A stretch of DNA of 64,000 nt from Phycicoccus endophyticus. Lineage in GTDB: Bacteria; Actinomycetota; Actinomycetes; Actinomycetales; Dermatophilaceae. Numbering within the stretch: position 1 is the stretch's first letter; every line of letters begins with the position of its first letter. Below the pieces are notes generated by a model, which worked only from the letters and a program-made list of their open reading frames with translations, did no database searches and was not told where the DNA came from. The translations under genes were made by a program, and so were the position numbers. Location of the stretch: positions 124,001 through 188,000 of the forward strand of contig NZ_JAANCN010000006.1 in assembly GCF_011326735.1 (NCBI RefSeq). The letters run 5' to 3'. This document shows, in pieces, positions 8,479 through 17,115 of the stretch.

Positions 8479-9498
8479 ATGCACCTGCCCAGGACCTCAT
8501 CGCGGCGGATCACCCGCCGCGCCGGACTCGTCGCCGCCGGATCGGCCGCCGCCCTCGTGCTCGCAGCGTGCGGCTCGGGCGACGGCTCGCTGGGCGACTC
8601 GTCCAGCAGCGACGGCGCGTCGAGCGCCTCCGGGGAGACGAGCACCGTCTCCGTCGGCGTCATCCCGATCATCGACGTCGCGCCCATCTACCTCGGCGTC
8701 GACCAGGGGTTCTTCGCCGACCACGGCCTCGAGCTCGACCTCGAGCTCGCCCAGGGTGGTGCGGCCATCGTCCCCGGCGTCGTCAGCGACCAGTACCAGT
8801 TCGGCTTCAGCAACACCACCTCCCTGCTGCTCGCCACCGACAAGGGCCTGCCGGTCAAGGTCGTGGCCTCGGGCAACCAGGGCACCGACGACCCCGAGGA
8901 GGACTTCGCCGGCATCCTCGTGCGCTCCGACAGCGGGATCTCCAGCCCCAAGGACCTCGCGGGCAAGAAGGTCGCCGTCAACACGTTGAACAACATCAAC
9001 ACGACGACGACCAACGCCCTCGTGCGGGCCGACGGCGGCGACCCCTCCGGCATCGACTACGTCGAGCTCGCCTTCCCCGACATCCCCGCCGCGGTCGAGA
9101 AGGGCGACGTGGACGCCGGCCAGGTCGTCGAGCCCTTCGTCACCACGGGCGCCGCCGACGGCCTGGAGAACATCGGCTCCAACTACGCGGGCGTCGCCCC
9201 CGACCTCCAGGTGGCGATGTACTTCACCTCCACCACCTACGCGCAGAGCCACCCCGACACGGTCGAGGCGTTCGCGGCCGCGATGGACGAGTCGCTCACC
9301 TACGCCCAGGAGCACCCGGACGAGGCCCGCGCGATCCTCCTGCAGTACACGAAGATCGACGAGGCAGCCACCCAGAAGGTCGTGCTCCCCCAGTGGGACG
9401 AGCAGATCACCGAGGACACCGTCCAGCAGCTCGCCGACCTCGGCATGCAGGACGGGCTCTTCGAGAAGGACGTCGACATCTCGACCCTCCTGCCGTGA
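8479..9498 (+). CDS. ABC transporter substrate-binding lipoprotein (NMT1/SsuA-ThiY type)
   Basis: A 339-residue extracytoplasmic solute receptor. An RR-rich N-terminus, hydrophobic stretch and lipobox LAAC (Cys about 32) are followed by a Ser/Gly/Asp linker, so it is a membrane-anchored lipoprotein. The mature part has the NMT1/SsuA fold: VGVIPIIDVAPIYLGVDQGFF, then NTTSLLLATDKGLP and AGKKVAVNT. The ATG at 8479 has GGAGGA 8 nt upstream. It heads a plus-strand operon with two permeases and an ATPase. The family takes up nitrilotriacetate, taurine, sulfonates, pyrimidine precursors or aromatic acids. Being divergent from protocatechuate catabolism, an aromatic or phthalate-like carboxylate is the best guess. 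Confidence 0.9.
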   Translation: MHLPRTSSRRITRRAGLVAAGSAAALVLAACGSGDGSLGDSSSSDGASSASGETSTVSVGVIPIIDVAPIYLGVDQGFFADHGLELDLELAQGGAAIVPGVVSDQYQFGFSNTTSLLLATDKGLPVKVVASGNQGTDDPEEDFAGILVRSDSGISSPKDLAGKKVAVNTLNNINTTTTNALVRADGGDPSGIDYVELAFPDIPAAVEKGDVDAGQVVEPFVTTGAADGLENIGSNYAGVAPDLQVAMYFTSTTYAQSHPDTVEAFAAAMDESLTYAQEHPDEARAILLQYTKIDEAATQKVVLPQWDEQITEDTVQQLADLGMQDGLFEKDVDISTLLP

Positions 9499-9566
9499 GG
9501 CCGGTGGTCCCTCGCCCCGCGCGAGGGACCACCGCCCATCCCCGGACGACCAGGCGAGGAGCCTGC

Positions 9567-10385
9567 ATGACCGCGACCACCACCGACGTCCCCGCCCCCC
9601 GGCGCCGCGTCCCCCTGCCGTCGGGTGACGGCGCGCTCGGCGTCCTCGGCCTGCTCACGGTCGCGGCCGTCGTCGAGGTCCTCCCGCGGACCGGGCTGGT
9701 CAACCCCGGCTACCTGCCGCCGACGAGCGAGATCCTCCGGGCCCTCGGAGGCGTCCTCGCCGACGCCGACTTCTGGCGCCTGCTCGGGCTGACGCTGCGG
9801 GGCTGGGCCGCCGGGCTCGCCGTCGCGATGGCACTCGGGGTCGCCCTCGGGTTGCTCATCGGCAGCTTCCGGGTGCTGCGCGAGGTGACCGCCTCGACGA
9901 TCGAGTTCCTCCGGCCGATCCCGTCGGTCGCCCTCATCCCGCTCGTCGTCCTCGTCTTCGGCAGCCGGCCACCGTCGGCCCTCGTGCTCGTCGTCTACGC
10001 GGCGACCTGGCAGGTGCTCGTCCAGGTGCTCTACGGTGTCGCCGACGTCGACCCGGTCGCCCGTGACACCGCCCGCTCCTACCGGTTCTCGTTCCTGTCC
10101 ACCGGGTGGAACGTCGTGTGGCCCACCGCCCTCCCCTACGTCGTCACCGGCTTCCGGCTGGCCGCCGCGGTCGCCCTCATCCTCGAGGTCACCGCCGAGC
10201 TCGTCATCGGCGTCCCCGGCCTGGGCCAGGCCATCGGCGTCGCCCAGTCCTCGGGGGCGGTCCCGGAGACCTACGCCCTCGTCATCGCGGTGGGGCTCGT
10301 CGGCGTGCTCGTCAACGTGCTCGCCCGGGTCCTCGAGCGGCGTGTCCTGCGCTGGCACCCCAGCGTCCGCCGGGAGGCCTCGTGA
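9567..10385 (+). CDS. ABC transporter permease (SsuC/TauC type), first of two
   Basis: A 272-residue inner-membrane permease with about six transmembrane segments. The BPD-transport signature with the EAA-like loop is near 150-175 (ADVDPVARDTARSYRFS), followed by the typical C-terminal VPGLGQAIG segment. The start ATG is 69 nt after the receptor gene, with GCGAGGAG upstream. The stop overlaps the next permease start (GTGA). Together with the second permease it should form a heterodimeric channel; most SsuC/TauC systems use one permease gene, so two different ones is a small deviation. Confidence 0.9.
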   Translation: MTATTTDVPAPRRRVPLPSGDGALGVLGLLTVAAVVEVLPRTGLVNPGYLPPTSEILRALGGVLADADFWRLLGLTLRGWAAGLAVAMALGVALGLLIGSFRVLREVTASTIEFLRPIPSVALIPLVVLVFGSRPPSALVLVVYAATWQVLVQVLYGVADVDPVARDTARSYRFSFLSTGWNVVWPTALPYVVTGFRLAAAVALILEVTAELVIGVPGLGQAIGVAQSSGAVPETYALVIAVGLVGVLVNVLARVLERRVLRWHPSVRREAS

Positions 10386-11164
10386 CCGCCCGCATCCTGC
10401 GTCGCGTCGGCTACACCGCCGGGCTGCCCGCCGTGCTCGTCGCGCTGTGGTGGGTGGCCTCGGCCGGCAGCGACAGCTTCTTCTGGCCCCCGCTGCGCAC
10501 CATCGTCGCGACGTTCCCCGACACCTGGCTCACCGGACGTCTCGGCGAGGACGTCCTGCCGAGTGTGCTGCGGCTGCTCGCCGGCTACCTGCTCGCCCTC
10601 GTCCTCGGCGTCGCCCTCGGGGTGCCGATCGGCCTCCACCGCCGGGTGCGGGCCTTCGCCGAGCCCACCCTGGAGTTCTTCCGAGCGATCCCGCCGCCGG
10701 TGCTCGTGCCGGTCATCGCCCTCTTCGCCGGCTACACGGGGTCGGCGTCCAAGGTGGTCACCATCGCCATCGGATGCCTGTGGCCAGTGCTGCTCAACAC
10801 GGTGGAGGGGGTCCGCGCCGTCGACGAGGTCCTCGTCGACACCGCGCGCTGCTACCACCTCCGCCGCCGCTCGCAGCTCGTCCACCTCACGCTGCGCGGG
10901 TCGAGCCCGCAGATCGCCGCCGGCGCGCGCCAGGCCCTCTCGATCGGGGTCATCCTCATGGTCATCTCCGAGCTGTTCGGCGCCGACCGCGGCCTTGGCG
11001 CCTCGATCGTCCAGTTCCAGCGCAGCTTCGCCATCCCGCAGATGTGGACCGGCATCATCCTGCTCGGCGTGCTCGGCTTCCTGCTCTCCCTGATCTTCCG
11101 TCTCGTCGAGCACCGCGCCCTCGCCTGGTACCGCGGTCTGCGCGACGCCAACCGAGGAGCCTGA
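10382..11164 (+). CDS. ABC transporter permease (SsuC/TauC type), second of two
   Basis: A 260-residue integral membrane protein, about six TM segments. The ATPase-contact loop is in VRAVDEVLVDTARCYHLRRRSQ and the family C-terminal pattern is FGADRGLGASIVQFQ. It begins at a GTG inside the stop of the first permease (4-nt overlap) and ends 1 nt before the ATPase gene. It is divergent in sequence from the first permease, so not a recent duplication. Function is taken from family and operon. Confidence 0.9.
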   Translation: MTARILRRVGYTAGLPAVLVALWWVASAGSDSFFWPPLRTIVATFPDTWLTGRLGEDVLPSVLRLLAGYLLALVLGVALGVPIGLHRRVRAFAEPTLEFFRAIPPPVLVPVIALFAGYTGSASKVVTIAIGCLWPVLLNTVEGVRAVDEVLVDTARCYHLRRRSQLVHLTLRGSSPQIAAGARQALSIGVILMVISELFGADRGLGASIVQFQRSFAIPQMWTGIILLGVLGFLLSLIFRLVEHRALAWYRGLRDANRGA

Positions 11165-11165
11165 C

Positions 11166-12020
11166 ATGGCTACCACCGAGCCCACCACGACCGCCCCGGA
11201 GGCCGCCGCGACCGACGTCGCCCTCGACGTGCGCGGCCTGCAGAAGACCTACGGCGGCCAGGGCCGCTCGGTCGAGGCGATCCGCGAGCTCAGCTTCTCG
11301 GTCCCGCGAGGCCAGCTGACGTGCATCGTGGGCCCGTCGGGCGCGGGGAAGACCACGCTGCTGCGGTGCATCGCCGGCCTGCTCGACGTCACCGCCGGGG
11401 AGATCGTGCTCGACGGCGAGCGGGTCACCGGCCCACCACGCGGCATGGCGGTCGTCTTCCAGGAGTACGGGCGCAGCCTCTTCCCGTGGATGACGGTGCA
11501 GCAGAACGTCGAGCGGCCGCTCATCGAACGTAGAGTCCCCAAGGCCGAGCGGCGGCGCGTCGTCGCCGACGCCCTCGCCGCGGTCGGGCTCGGCGACTCC
11601 GGCGAGGCCCACCCGTGGCAGCTCTCGGGGGGCATGCAGCAGCGGGTGGCCATCGCCCGCGCCGTCGCCTACGAGCCCACGGTGCTCATCATGGACGAGC
11701 CGTTCGCCGCCGTCGACGCCCAGACCCGCGCCGACCTCGAGGACCTCGTCCGCGACCTGTGGCACCGGCTCGGCGTCACCGTGCTGTTCGTCACCCACGA
11801 CATCGACGAGTCGGTCTACCTCGGGCAACGGGTGCTCGTGCTGTCCAACCGCCCCACGGTCCTGCTCGAGGACGTCACCGTCGACCTGCCCGACGAGCGC
11901 GACCAGCTGGGCACCCGGGGGACGCACCGCTTCGCGGAGCTGCGCGGACACGTCTACGAGCTCATCCAGCGCGCCAAGGCGGGGCACCGGCCCGAGGACG
12001 ACGCGGGGCCGGCCTCATGA
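11166..12020 (+). CDS. ABC transporter ATP-binding protein (SsuB/TauB type)
   Basis: A 284-residue ATPase energising the importer. Walker A GPSGAGKTT is at 56-64, the Q-loop in VVFQEYGRSLFPW near 97-108, the signature LSGGMQQRVAIARA near 155-168, Walker B VLIMDEPFAAVD near 178-189 and the H-switch in FVTHDIDES. GAGGAG is 7 nt before the ATG. The FPW sequence after the Q-loop is common in SsuB/TauB-type proteins. The stop is part of an ATGA that could also start a longer form of the GntR gene. Confidence 0.93.
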   Translation: MATTEPTTTAPEAAATDVALDVRGLQKTYGGQGRSVEAIRELSFSVPRGQLTCIVGPSGAGKTTLLRCIAGLLDVTAGEIVLDGERVTGPPRGMAVVFQEYGRSLFPWMTVQQNVERPLIERRVPKAERRRVVADALAAVGLGDSGEAHPWQLSGGMQQRVAIARAVAYEPTVLIMDEPFAAVDAQTRADLEDLVRDLWHRLGVTVLFVTHDIDESVYLGQRVLVLSNRPTVLLEDVTVDLPDERDQLGTRGTHRFAELRGHVYELIQRAKAGHRPEDDAGPAS

Positions 12021-12085
12021 GCACGACCGACCACCGCGGGTCGCGCGGGTCGCTCCGGCCGAGCGGGGGCCGGCGGGCGAACGGC

Positions 12086-12091
12086 TACCCT
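12086..12091 (+). promoter_or_regulatory. Candidate -10 box of the GntR gene
   Basis: TACCCT fits the TANNNT consensus of the main sigma factor and lies 48 nt upstream of the GntR ATG, in the 119-nt gap after the ATPase gene. It suggests that the regulator and the dioxygenase behind it can be transcribed separately from the importer. No clear -35 is visible, so this is only a candidate. Confidence 0.35.
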
Positions 12092-12139
12092 CCCACCCAG
12101 CAGACCGACCTGCCCACAGCACGCCGAGGAAGGATCGCG

Positions 12140-12766
12140 ATGGCCACCGACAGCACCGTCGTCGAGGGCCTGCGCGAGGCGATCCTGCGCGGGGAGCTGG
12201 CACCGAACCAGCGCCTCGTCGAGGCCGAGCTGTGCGAGCGCTTCGGCGCGAGCCGGTTCACCGTGCGCTCGGCGCTGCGGACCCTCGAGGCCCAGGGCCT
12301 CGTGGAGCTGCAGCGCAACCGGGGGGCACGGATCCGGGAGATCACCCTCGAGGAGGCCGTCGAGATCACCCAGGTGCGGATGGTCATCGAGGGTCTCGTC
12401 GCCGCCCGTGCGGCCGAGCTCGCGACGACCGAGGACGTCGCCGAGCTCGAGGCGATCGGCCAGGAGATGCGCGAAGCCGTCGCCGCGGGCGAACCGCTGC
12501 GCTACAGCGACCTCAACGCCCGGCTGCACGGCAAGATCCGCGACATCGCCGGCCACGGCCTGGCCCAGCGGATCATCGAGGAGCTGCGCGGCCAGATGGT
12601 GCGCCACCAGTTCCAGCTCGCGCTGCGGCCGGGACGCTCGGCGGTCTCACTGGCCCAGCACGAGCGGGTCATCGAGGCGGTCGCGTCCCGCGACCCGGCG
12701 GCCGCCGAGGCCGCCATGCGCGCCCACATCGCGAGCGTCATCGAGGCGCTGCGCGAGATCCGCTGA
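12140..12766 (+). CDS. GntR-family regulator, FadR subfamily (FCD domain)
   Basis: A 208-residue repressor/activator. Residues 1-70 form the winged helix (VEGLREAILRGELAPNQRL, RFGASRFTVRSALRTLEAQG). Residues 75-200 are the helical FCD ligand domain with metal-binding histidines expected in LNARLHGKIRD and LAQHERVIEAV. The ATG at 12140 has a strong GAGGAAGGA 6 nt upstream. An in-frame ATG at 12017 would overlap the ATPase stop but adds 41 low-complexity residues. FCD regulators commonly sense carboxylic acids; it probably controls the importer and the dioxygenase gene behind it. Confidence 0.9.
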   Translation: MATDSTVVEGLREAILRGELAPNQRLVEAELCERFGASRFTVRSALRTLEAQGLVELQRNRGARIREITLEEAVEITQVRMVIEGLVAARAAELATTEDVAELEAIGQEMREAVAAGEPLRYSDLNARLHGKIRDIAGHGLAQRIIEELRGQMVRHQFQLALRPGRSAVSLAQHERVIEAVASRDPAAAEAAMRAHIASVIEALREIR

Positions 12767-12832
12767 GCGCCGACACCCGACCGTCCCCCGGAACCGGCCC
12801 GCCGTTTCCGCCCGACCCCCCAGGGAGCACCC

Positions 12833-13783
12833 GTGGAGCGCATCCGTGACATCGCCCACCTCTCCGCCGTCGAGCTGCGCACGCCGGATCTCGAGGCGAC
12901 CACCGACTTCTTCGTCCGTCTCCTCGGCCTGGACGAGGTGCGCCGCGAGGACGGGGTGGTCCACCTGCACTGCTGGGACGACTACGAGGGCTTCACCCTG
13001 CGCGTCGTCGCGCACGAGACCTCGGGCATCGGGCGGACCTGGCTGCGCACCGCCGGACCCGCGGCGCTCGAGCGACGGGTGGCGGCCCTCGAGGAGCGCG
13101 GGCATCGCGGCTCGTGGGAGGAAGGTGCGCCCGGCCTGGGCCCGACGTACGTCGTGCCCGACCCGGACGGCCACCTCCTGGCGTTGTACTGGGAGTCGGA
13201 GCCGTACCGGCCGCCGGAGCGCCTGCGGCCGTCGCTGAAGAACCAGGCCGCCGCGTTCCCCGGCCGCGGTGCCACCGTGCGCCGCCTGGACCACGTCAAC
13301 TACCTCGCCCGGGACGTCGCCGCCAACGGCTCCTTCCTCGCCGACGCGCTCGGTGCCCGACTCTCCGAGCAGATCGTCCTCGACGACGGAACGCAGGCGG
13401 CCTGCTGGTACACCGTCACCGACAAGAGCTACGACCTGGTCCACACCACCGACTGGACTGGCTTGCGGGGGCGCCTGCACCACATCGCCTTCGCCACCGA
13501 CACCCGGGAGGACATCCTGCGGGCCGCCGACGTGTTCCTCGACAACGACGTCTTCATCGAGACCGGGCCACACAAGCACGCGATCCAGCAGACCTTCTTC
13601 CTCTACGTCTACGAGCCGGGTGGCAACCGGGTCGAGCTGTGCAACGCGGGGGCCAGGCTGCTCCTCTCCCCGGACTCTCCCCCGGTCACCTGGACCGAGG
13701 CCGAGCGCGCCAAGGGCCAGGCGTGGGGGCTGAAGACCATCGAGAGCTTCCACACCCACGGCACCCCGCCCGTCGGGGAGTGA
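12833..13783 (+). CDS. Type I extradiol dioxygenase (catechol 2,3-dioxygenase-like, VOC superfamily)
   Basis: A 316-residue two-domain ring-cleavage dioxygenase. The 2-His-1-Glu iron triad is complete: His154 (RLDHVNYL), His216 or 217 (RLHHIAFAT) and Glu268 (YEPGGNRVEL), all in the C-terminal module. Residues 1-130 are the non-catalytic module. The tail AERAKGQAWGLKTIESFHTHGTP is typical of the C23O group. It is unrelated to the LigAB-type enzyme at 3267-4580, so the locus has two different extradiol chemistries. GTG start with CAGGGAG 5 nt upstream. No semialdehyde dehydrogenase or hydrolase for its product is nearby, so its substrate and pathway remain open. Confidence 0.87.
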   Translation: MERIRDIAHLSAVELRTPDLEATTDFFVRLLGLDEVRREDGVVHLHCWDDYEGFTLRVVAHETSGIGRTWLRTAGPAALERRVAALEERGHRGSWEEGAPGLGPTYVVPDPDGHLLALYWESEPYRPPERLRPSLKNQAAAFPGRGATVRRLDHVNYLARDVAANGSFLADALGARLSEQIVLDDGTQAACWYTVTDKSYDLVHTTDWTGLRGRLHHIAFATDTREDILRAADVFLDNDVFIETGPHKHAIQQTFFLYVYEPGGNRVELCNAGARLLLSPDSPPVTWTEAERAKGQAWGLKTIESFHTHGTPPVGE

Positions 13784-13793
13784 GGCCTCTCCG

Positions 13794-14486
13794 ATGAGCC
13801 CCGCCCTGCGCCTGCTCTCCTCGAGGGCCCCCGAGCGGCTGCTGGACGCGGCCACGGACCACCTCCACCGGGAGCACGGTCTCACCGTGCGCACCGCCTC
13901 CGCCGGAGGCGTCGAGGTGGCCCGTCGGATGCGCCGCGGCGAGCCCGTCGACCTCGTCGTCCTCGCCGAGGACGCCCTGCGCGGGCTGTCGACGGAGGGG
14001 TCGGTGCACCCGGCGACGGTCACCGCGCTGTTCACGTCCGACGCGGTGCTCGCCGTGCGCTCCTCGGCCCAGCCACCGCCCCTGCGCACCCTCGCCCAGC
14101 TGCGCGACGTCCTCCGCAGCGCCGACGGTGTCGCGTACTCGACGGGGCCGAGCGGCACCGCGCTCGTCGCCCGGCTCGAGGAGTGGGGTCTGGCCGGCAC
14201 GCTCCGCCTCGTCCAGGCGCCACCGGGAGTGCCCGTCGGCCGGCTGCTCGCGCAAGGAGTGGCCGAGGTGGGCGTGCAGCAGCGCAGCGAGCTCACCGGG
14301 ATCGAGGGGGTACGCGTCGTCGGGCCGCTGCCCGGCCCCGCCGCCCTGACGACGACCTTCGCCGGTGCGGTGGCCGCCGGGTCGGCCCACCCGGCGCTGG
14401 CGGAGCGCGTCCTGGCCCTCCTCGCCGGCGACGAGCTCTCCCACCTCGTCCGCGCGCACGGCATGCTCCCGGCCCGACCTGGCTAG
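13794..14486 (+). CDS. ModA-like substrate-binding domain protein without signal peptide
   Basis: A 230-residue protein with the periplasmic-binding-protein type II fold of molybdate-binding ModA (LVVLAEDALRGL, YSTGPSGTALVARLEEWGL, VGVQQRSELTGIEGV). The N-terminus has neither a hydrophobic signal nor a lipobox, so it should stay in the cytoplasm or act as a sensor-like domain. It starts 10 nt after the dioxygenase gene and ends the operon. No molybdate transporter genes are near. A small-molecule sensor or an accessory enzyme are equally possible; function unassigned. Confidence 0.7.
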   Translation: MSPALRLLSSRAPERLLDAATDHLHREHGLTVRTASAGGVEVARRMRRGEPVDLVVLAEDALRGLSTEGSVHPATVTALFTSDAVLAVRSSAQPPPLRTLAQLRDVLRSADGVAYSTGPSGTALVARLEEWGLAGTLRLVQAPPGVPVGRLLAQGVAEVGVQQRSELTGIEGVRVVGPLPGPAALTTTFAGAVAAGSAHPALAERVLALLAGDELSHLVRAHGMLPARPG

Positions 14487-14527
14487 GGTGTCGGGGTCAG
14501 TGACCACCCCCACCGACGGAGACTGCC

Positions 14528-15199
14528 GTGAGAACGTGTGCCGAGTGCGGCGCCGAGGTCCACGCCGGCGACCGGTTCTGCCCCGTGTGCGGCGTCGACC
14601 TCGCCGCGGCCGAGGCGGCCGCTCGTGGCTCCCTCTTCGAGGAGCTGATGACGGACGGCCGCGCCGAGGAGGGCGAGCCCGTACAGGACGAGCGTGAGGA
14701 GGCCTCGCACAGCGGGCTGCTCGGCGTCCTGCTCGTCTCGCTCGGCGCCCTGCTGCTCGTCGCCGGGATCGTCTGGGTCGTCACGCCCCGCAGCGGCGGC
14801 GACGGCTCGGCGTCGTCCGCGGCGCCGGCCACGCGGTCCAGCGGGACCCCGACCCCCTCCCCCGCCTCAGCCGACGAGAGCTCCGCCTCCCCCTCCCCGG
14901 CGCGCTCCTCCGCGACCATGCAGCCCCCGCGTGACATCAACATGACGCACACGGCGAGCCGGTGCCCCGGCGCCGGGGACGGCGTCACCGCCTACAGCGG
15001 CAACGAGGTGACGAGCTGCGCCTTCGCCGTCGAGGTGGCCGAGGCGCTCGCCGCCCGGGACCCGAAGCTGCCGGCGACCTTGACGGTGCGCTCGCCGGTG
15101 ACGACCAAGCGCTACACGATGACGTGCGACAACACCGCGCCGGTGGAGTGCCGCGGGGGCACCGACGCGCTGGTCTACGTCGCGCTGCCCGAGGGCTAG
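14528..15199 (+). CDS. Zinc-ribbon, single-pass membrane protein of unknown function
   Basis: A 223-residue protein. An N-terminal zinc ribbon has Cys4/Cys7 and Cys18/Cys21, an acidic linker follows, then one TM helix at about 62-85 (GLLGVLLVSLGALLLVAGIVW), a Ser/Pro/Ala-rich extracytoplasmic linker, and a C-terminal domain of about 80 residues with three Cys (SRCPGAGDG, VTSCAFAVEVAEAL, MTCDN..VECRGG). It looks like a cytoplasmic metal-ribbon sensor tethered to a secreted domain. TAGGGT at 14484-14489 can serve as its -10 box, and GGAGAC precedes the GTG. It is not recognised as any named family. Confidence 0.75.
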   Translation: MRTCAECGAEVHAGDRFCPVCGVDLAAAEAAARGSLFEELMTDGRAEEGEPVQDEREEASHSGLLGVLLVSLGALLLVAGIVWVVTPRSGGDGSASSAAPATRSSGTPTPSPASADESSASPSPARSSATMQPPRDINMTHTASRCPGAGDGVTAYSGNEVTSCAFAVEVAEALAARDPKLPATLTVRSPVTTKRYTMTCDNTAPVECRGGTDALVYVALPEG

Positions 15200-15253
15200 C
15201 AGACCTCCACACCCTCCCCACACTCCCACCACGTGCCCCCCGCCGCGCGAGGC

Positions 15254-15259
15254 TAGGGT
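15254..15259 (+). promoter_or_regulatory. Candidate -10 box of the ABC exporter operon
   Basis: TAGGGT (TANNNT) would place transcription initiation at about 15266, next to the in-frame GTG at 15267. This predicts a leaderless or nearly leaderless mRNA and makes GTG 15267 a serious alternative to GTG 15258 as the start of the first ATPase gene. Confidence 0.45.
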
Positions 15260-16226
15260 GAGCAGCGTGCAGCCGGTGGTGCGGGTCGAGGGGCTCACCA
15301 AGGACTACGGTCCGGTGCTCGCCCTGGACTCGCTGACCCTCGACATCGGCGAGGGCACGACCGGCCTCGTCGGTGCCAACGGCGCGGGCAAGTCCACCCT
15401 GCTGAAGATCCTCCTCGGGCTCGTGCCCGCGACCTCCGGGCGGGCCGAGGTCCTCGGCCACGACGTCGAGGAGGAGGGCCCGCAGGTCCGGGCGACCGTC
15501 GGCTACCTGCCCGAGCACGACTGCCTCCCCCCGGACGTCAGCGCGAGCGACTTCGTCGTGCACCTGGCGATGATGTCCGGCCTGCCGCGCCTCGCGGCCC
15601 GCGAACGAGCGGCCGAGGTCCTGCGCCACGTCGGCCTCGCCGAGGAGCGCTACCGGCCGATGGGGGGGTACTCGACGGGGATGAAGCAGAAGGCCAAGCT
15701 GGCCCAGGCCCTCGCGCACGACCCACGCCTCGTCCTGCTCGACGAGCCGACCAACGGCCTGGACCCGGCCGCCCGCGACGAGATGCTCGGGCTCGTGCGC
15801 CGGATCGGGCACGACTTCGGCATCGCGGTCATCGTCACCTCGCACCTGCTCGGCGAGCTGGAGCGGGTGAGCGACCACGTCGTCGTCCTCGACGCCGGCC
15901 GGCTGCTGCGGGCCTCCCGGACCGACGAGTTCCTCGACGCCACCGGCACCCTGCTCGTGGAGGTCCTCGGCGAGGACGCCCAGGGCCGGATGGCGACCGC
16001 CCTCGCGACCGCCGGCATCGGGGTGCGCGAGCGCGGGTCGGCGCTGTCCGTGGACCTCACCGGCAGCGGGCCCGACGTGCGCGACGTCGTCCGGGACGCG
16101 GCGAGCGACCTCGGCCTCGGGCTGGTGCGGATGCAGGCCGACCACCGCCACCTCGAGGACGTCTTCGCCGAGCAGCCCTCCGACGGCCGGCCGGCCGACC
16201 ACGCCGAGGAGGTGCCCCGTGACTGA
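15258..16226 (+). CDS. ABC-2-type exporter ATP-binding protein
   Basis: A 322-residue ATPase. Walker A GANGAGKST is at 39-47, the signature YSTGMKQKAKLAQAL near 139-153, Walker B LVLLDEPTNGLDP near 161-173 and an H-switch in TSHLLGELE. A C-terminal accessory region follows, as in multi-gene export ATPases. The start may be GTG 15258 or GTG 15267 (see the -10 box). It overlaps the permease gene by 8 nt. With the next three genes it forms two successive ATPase/permease pairs; drug, lipid or peptide export are typical roles, and the substrate is unknown. Confidence 0.88.
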   Translation: MSSVQPVVRVEGLTKDYGPVLALDSLTLDIGEGTTGLVGANGAGKSTLLKILLGLVPATSGRAEVLGHDVEEEGPQVRATVGYLPEHDCLPPDVSASDFVVHLAMMSGLPRLAARERAAEVLRHVGLAEERYRPMGGYSTGMKQKAKLAQALAHDPRLVLLDEPTNGLDPAARDEMLGLVRRIGHDFGIAVIVTSHLLGELERVSDHVVVLDAGRLLRASRTDEFLDATGTLLVEVLGEDAQGRMATALATAGIGVRERGSALSVDLTGSGPDVRDVVRDAASDLGLGLVRMQADHRHLEDVFAEQPSDGRPADHAEEVPRD

Positions 16227-17115
16227 CCCGTCGGCCGCGACCCCCGAGGGGCGCAGCGTCATCCACGACCTGGGCTACCGCCCGTACACCGGGCCCCGGC
16301 TCGGGCAGGGCGCGATCGCCCGCTCGCTCGTCGGCACGGGGCTGCGCAACGCCTTCGGCCTCGGCCGCTCGGGCCGCTCGAAGGTGCTGCCGTTCGCCCT
16401 GCTCGCCCTGAACCTCCTGCCCGCGGTCATCGTCGCCGGGGTCATGGTGCTCGTCGGGCTCGACAGCCTGCCGATCGGCTACGCCGAGTACGCGTCGACG
16501 ACCCAGGTGCTCGTCGGGGTGTTCGTCGCCGCCCAGGCCCCGGTGCTCTTCTCGCGCGACCTGCGGCACGGCACGATCGCCCTGTACCTCGCCCGGCCGC
16601 TCGGGTCGGGGACCTACGCCCTGGCCCGCTGGGTCTCGCTGCTCGGCGCCACCCTGGTCTTCCTCGTCCTGCCCGTCCTCGTCCTCTACGGCGCCGCCCT
16701 GCTCAGCGAGCTCGACGTCGCCGAGCAGACCCGGGACGTCGCGGTCGCCCTCGGGCTGGTCGTCCTGCTCGCCCTCTCGCTCGCCGGCGTCGCCGGCCTC
16801 GTCGCGTCCTGGTCCACGCGCCGGGGCTTCGCCGTCGTCGCGACGATCGCCCTGCTGCTCATCGCCAACGGCATCGTCACCGCCGTCCAGGGCATCGCCG
16901 GCGCGGAGGGCCGGCCCCGGATCGGTGAGGTCACCGGGCTGTTCTCGCCGTACTCGCTCTACCGCGGGCTGATGTCCGCCTGGACGGGGGTCGAGGCCCC
17001 GACGCCGCCGGCGTCGACGGGGATGGAGCTGGCCTACGTCGCGGTCCTGGTCGGCCTGTCGGCGGCCTGCCTCGGCGCCCTCGTCCTGCGCTACCGGAGG
17101 GTGGCGACGTCGTGA
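16219..17115 (+). CDS. ABC-2-type exporter permease
   Basis: A 298-residue integral membrane protein with about six TM helices. It opens with the motif IHDLGYRPYTGPRLG, frequent in actinobacterial ABC-2 permeases of this kind, followed by FSRDLRHGTIALYLARPLG, the usual cytoplasmic loop. GTG start with GAGGAGG upstream, inside the end of the ATPase gene, and a GTGA overlap with the second ATPase. It probably pairs with the ATPase at 15258-16226. Confidence 0.87.
   Translation: MTDPSAATPEGRSVIHDLGYRPYTGPRLGQGAIARSLVGTGLRNAFGLGRSGRSKVLPFALLALNLLPAVIVAGVMVLVGLDSLPIGYAEYASTTQVLVGVFVAAQAPVLFSRDLRHGTIALYLARPLGSGTYALARWVSLLGATLVFLVLPVLVLYGAALLSELDVAEQTRDVAVALGLVVLLALSLAGVAGLVASWSTRRGFAVVATIALLLIANGIVTAVQGIAGAEGRPRIGEVTGLFSPYSLYRGLMSAWTGVEAPTPPASTGMELAYVAVLVGLSAACLGALVLRYRRVATS

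Noticed and set aside
12017-12139. Longer GntR protein starting at ATG 12017 (ATGA overlap with the ATPase stop)
   Set aside because: The extra 41 residues are low-complexity and unlike GntR N-termini; ATG 12140 has a strong RBS and gives the normal domain start.
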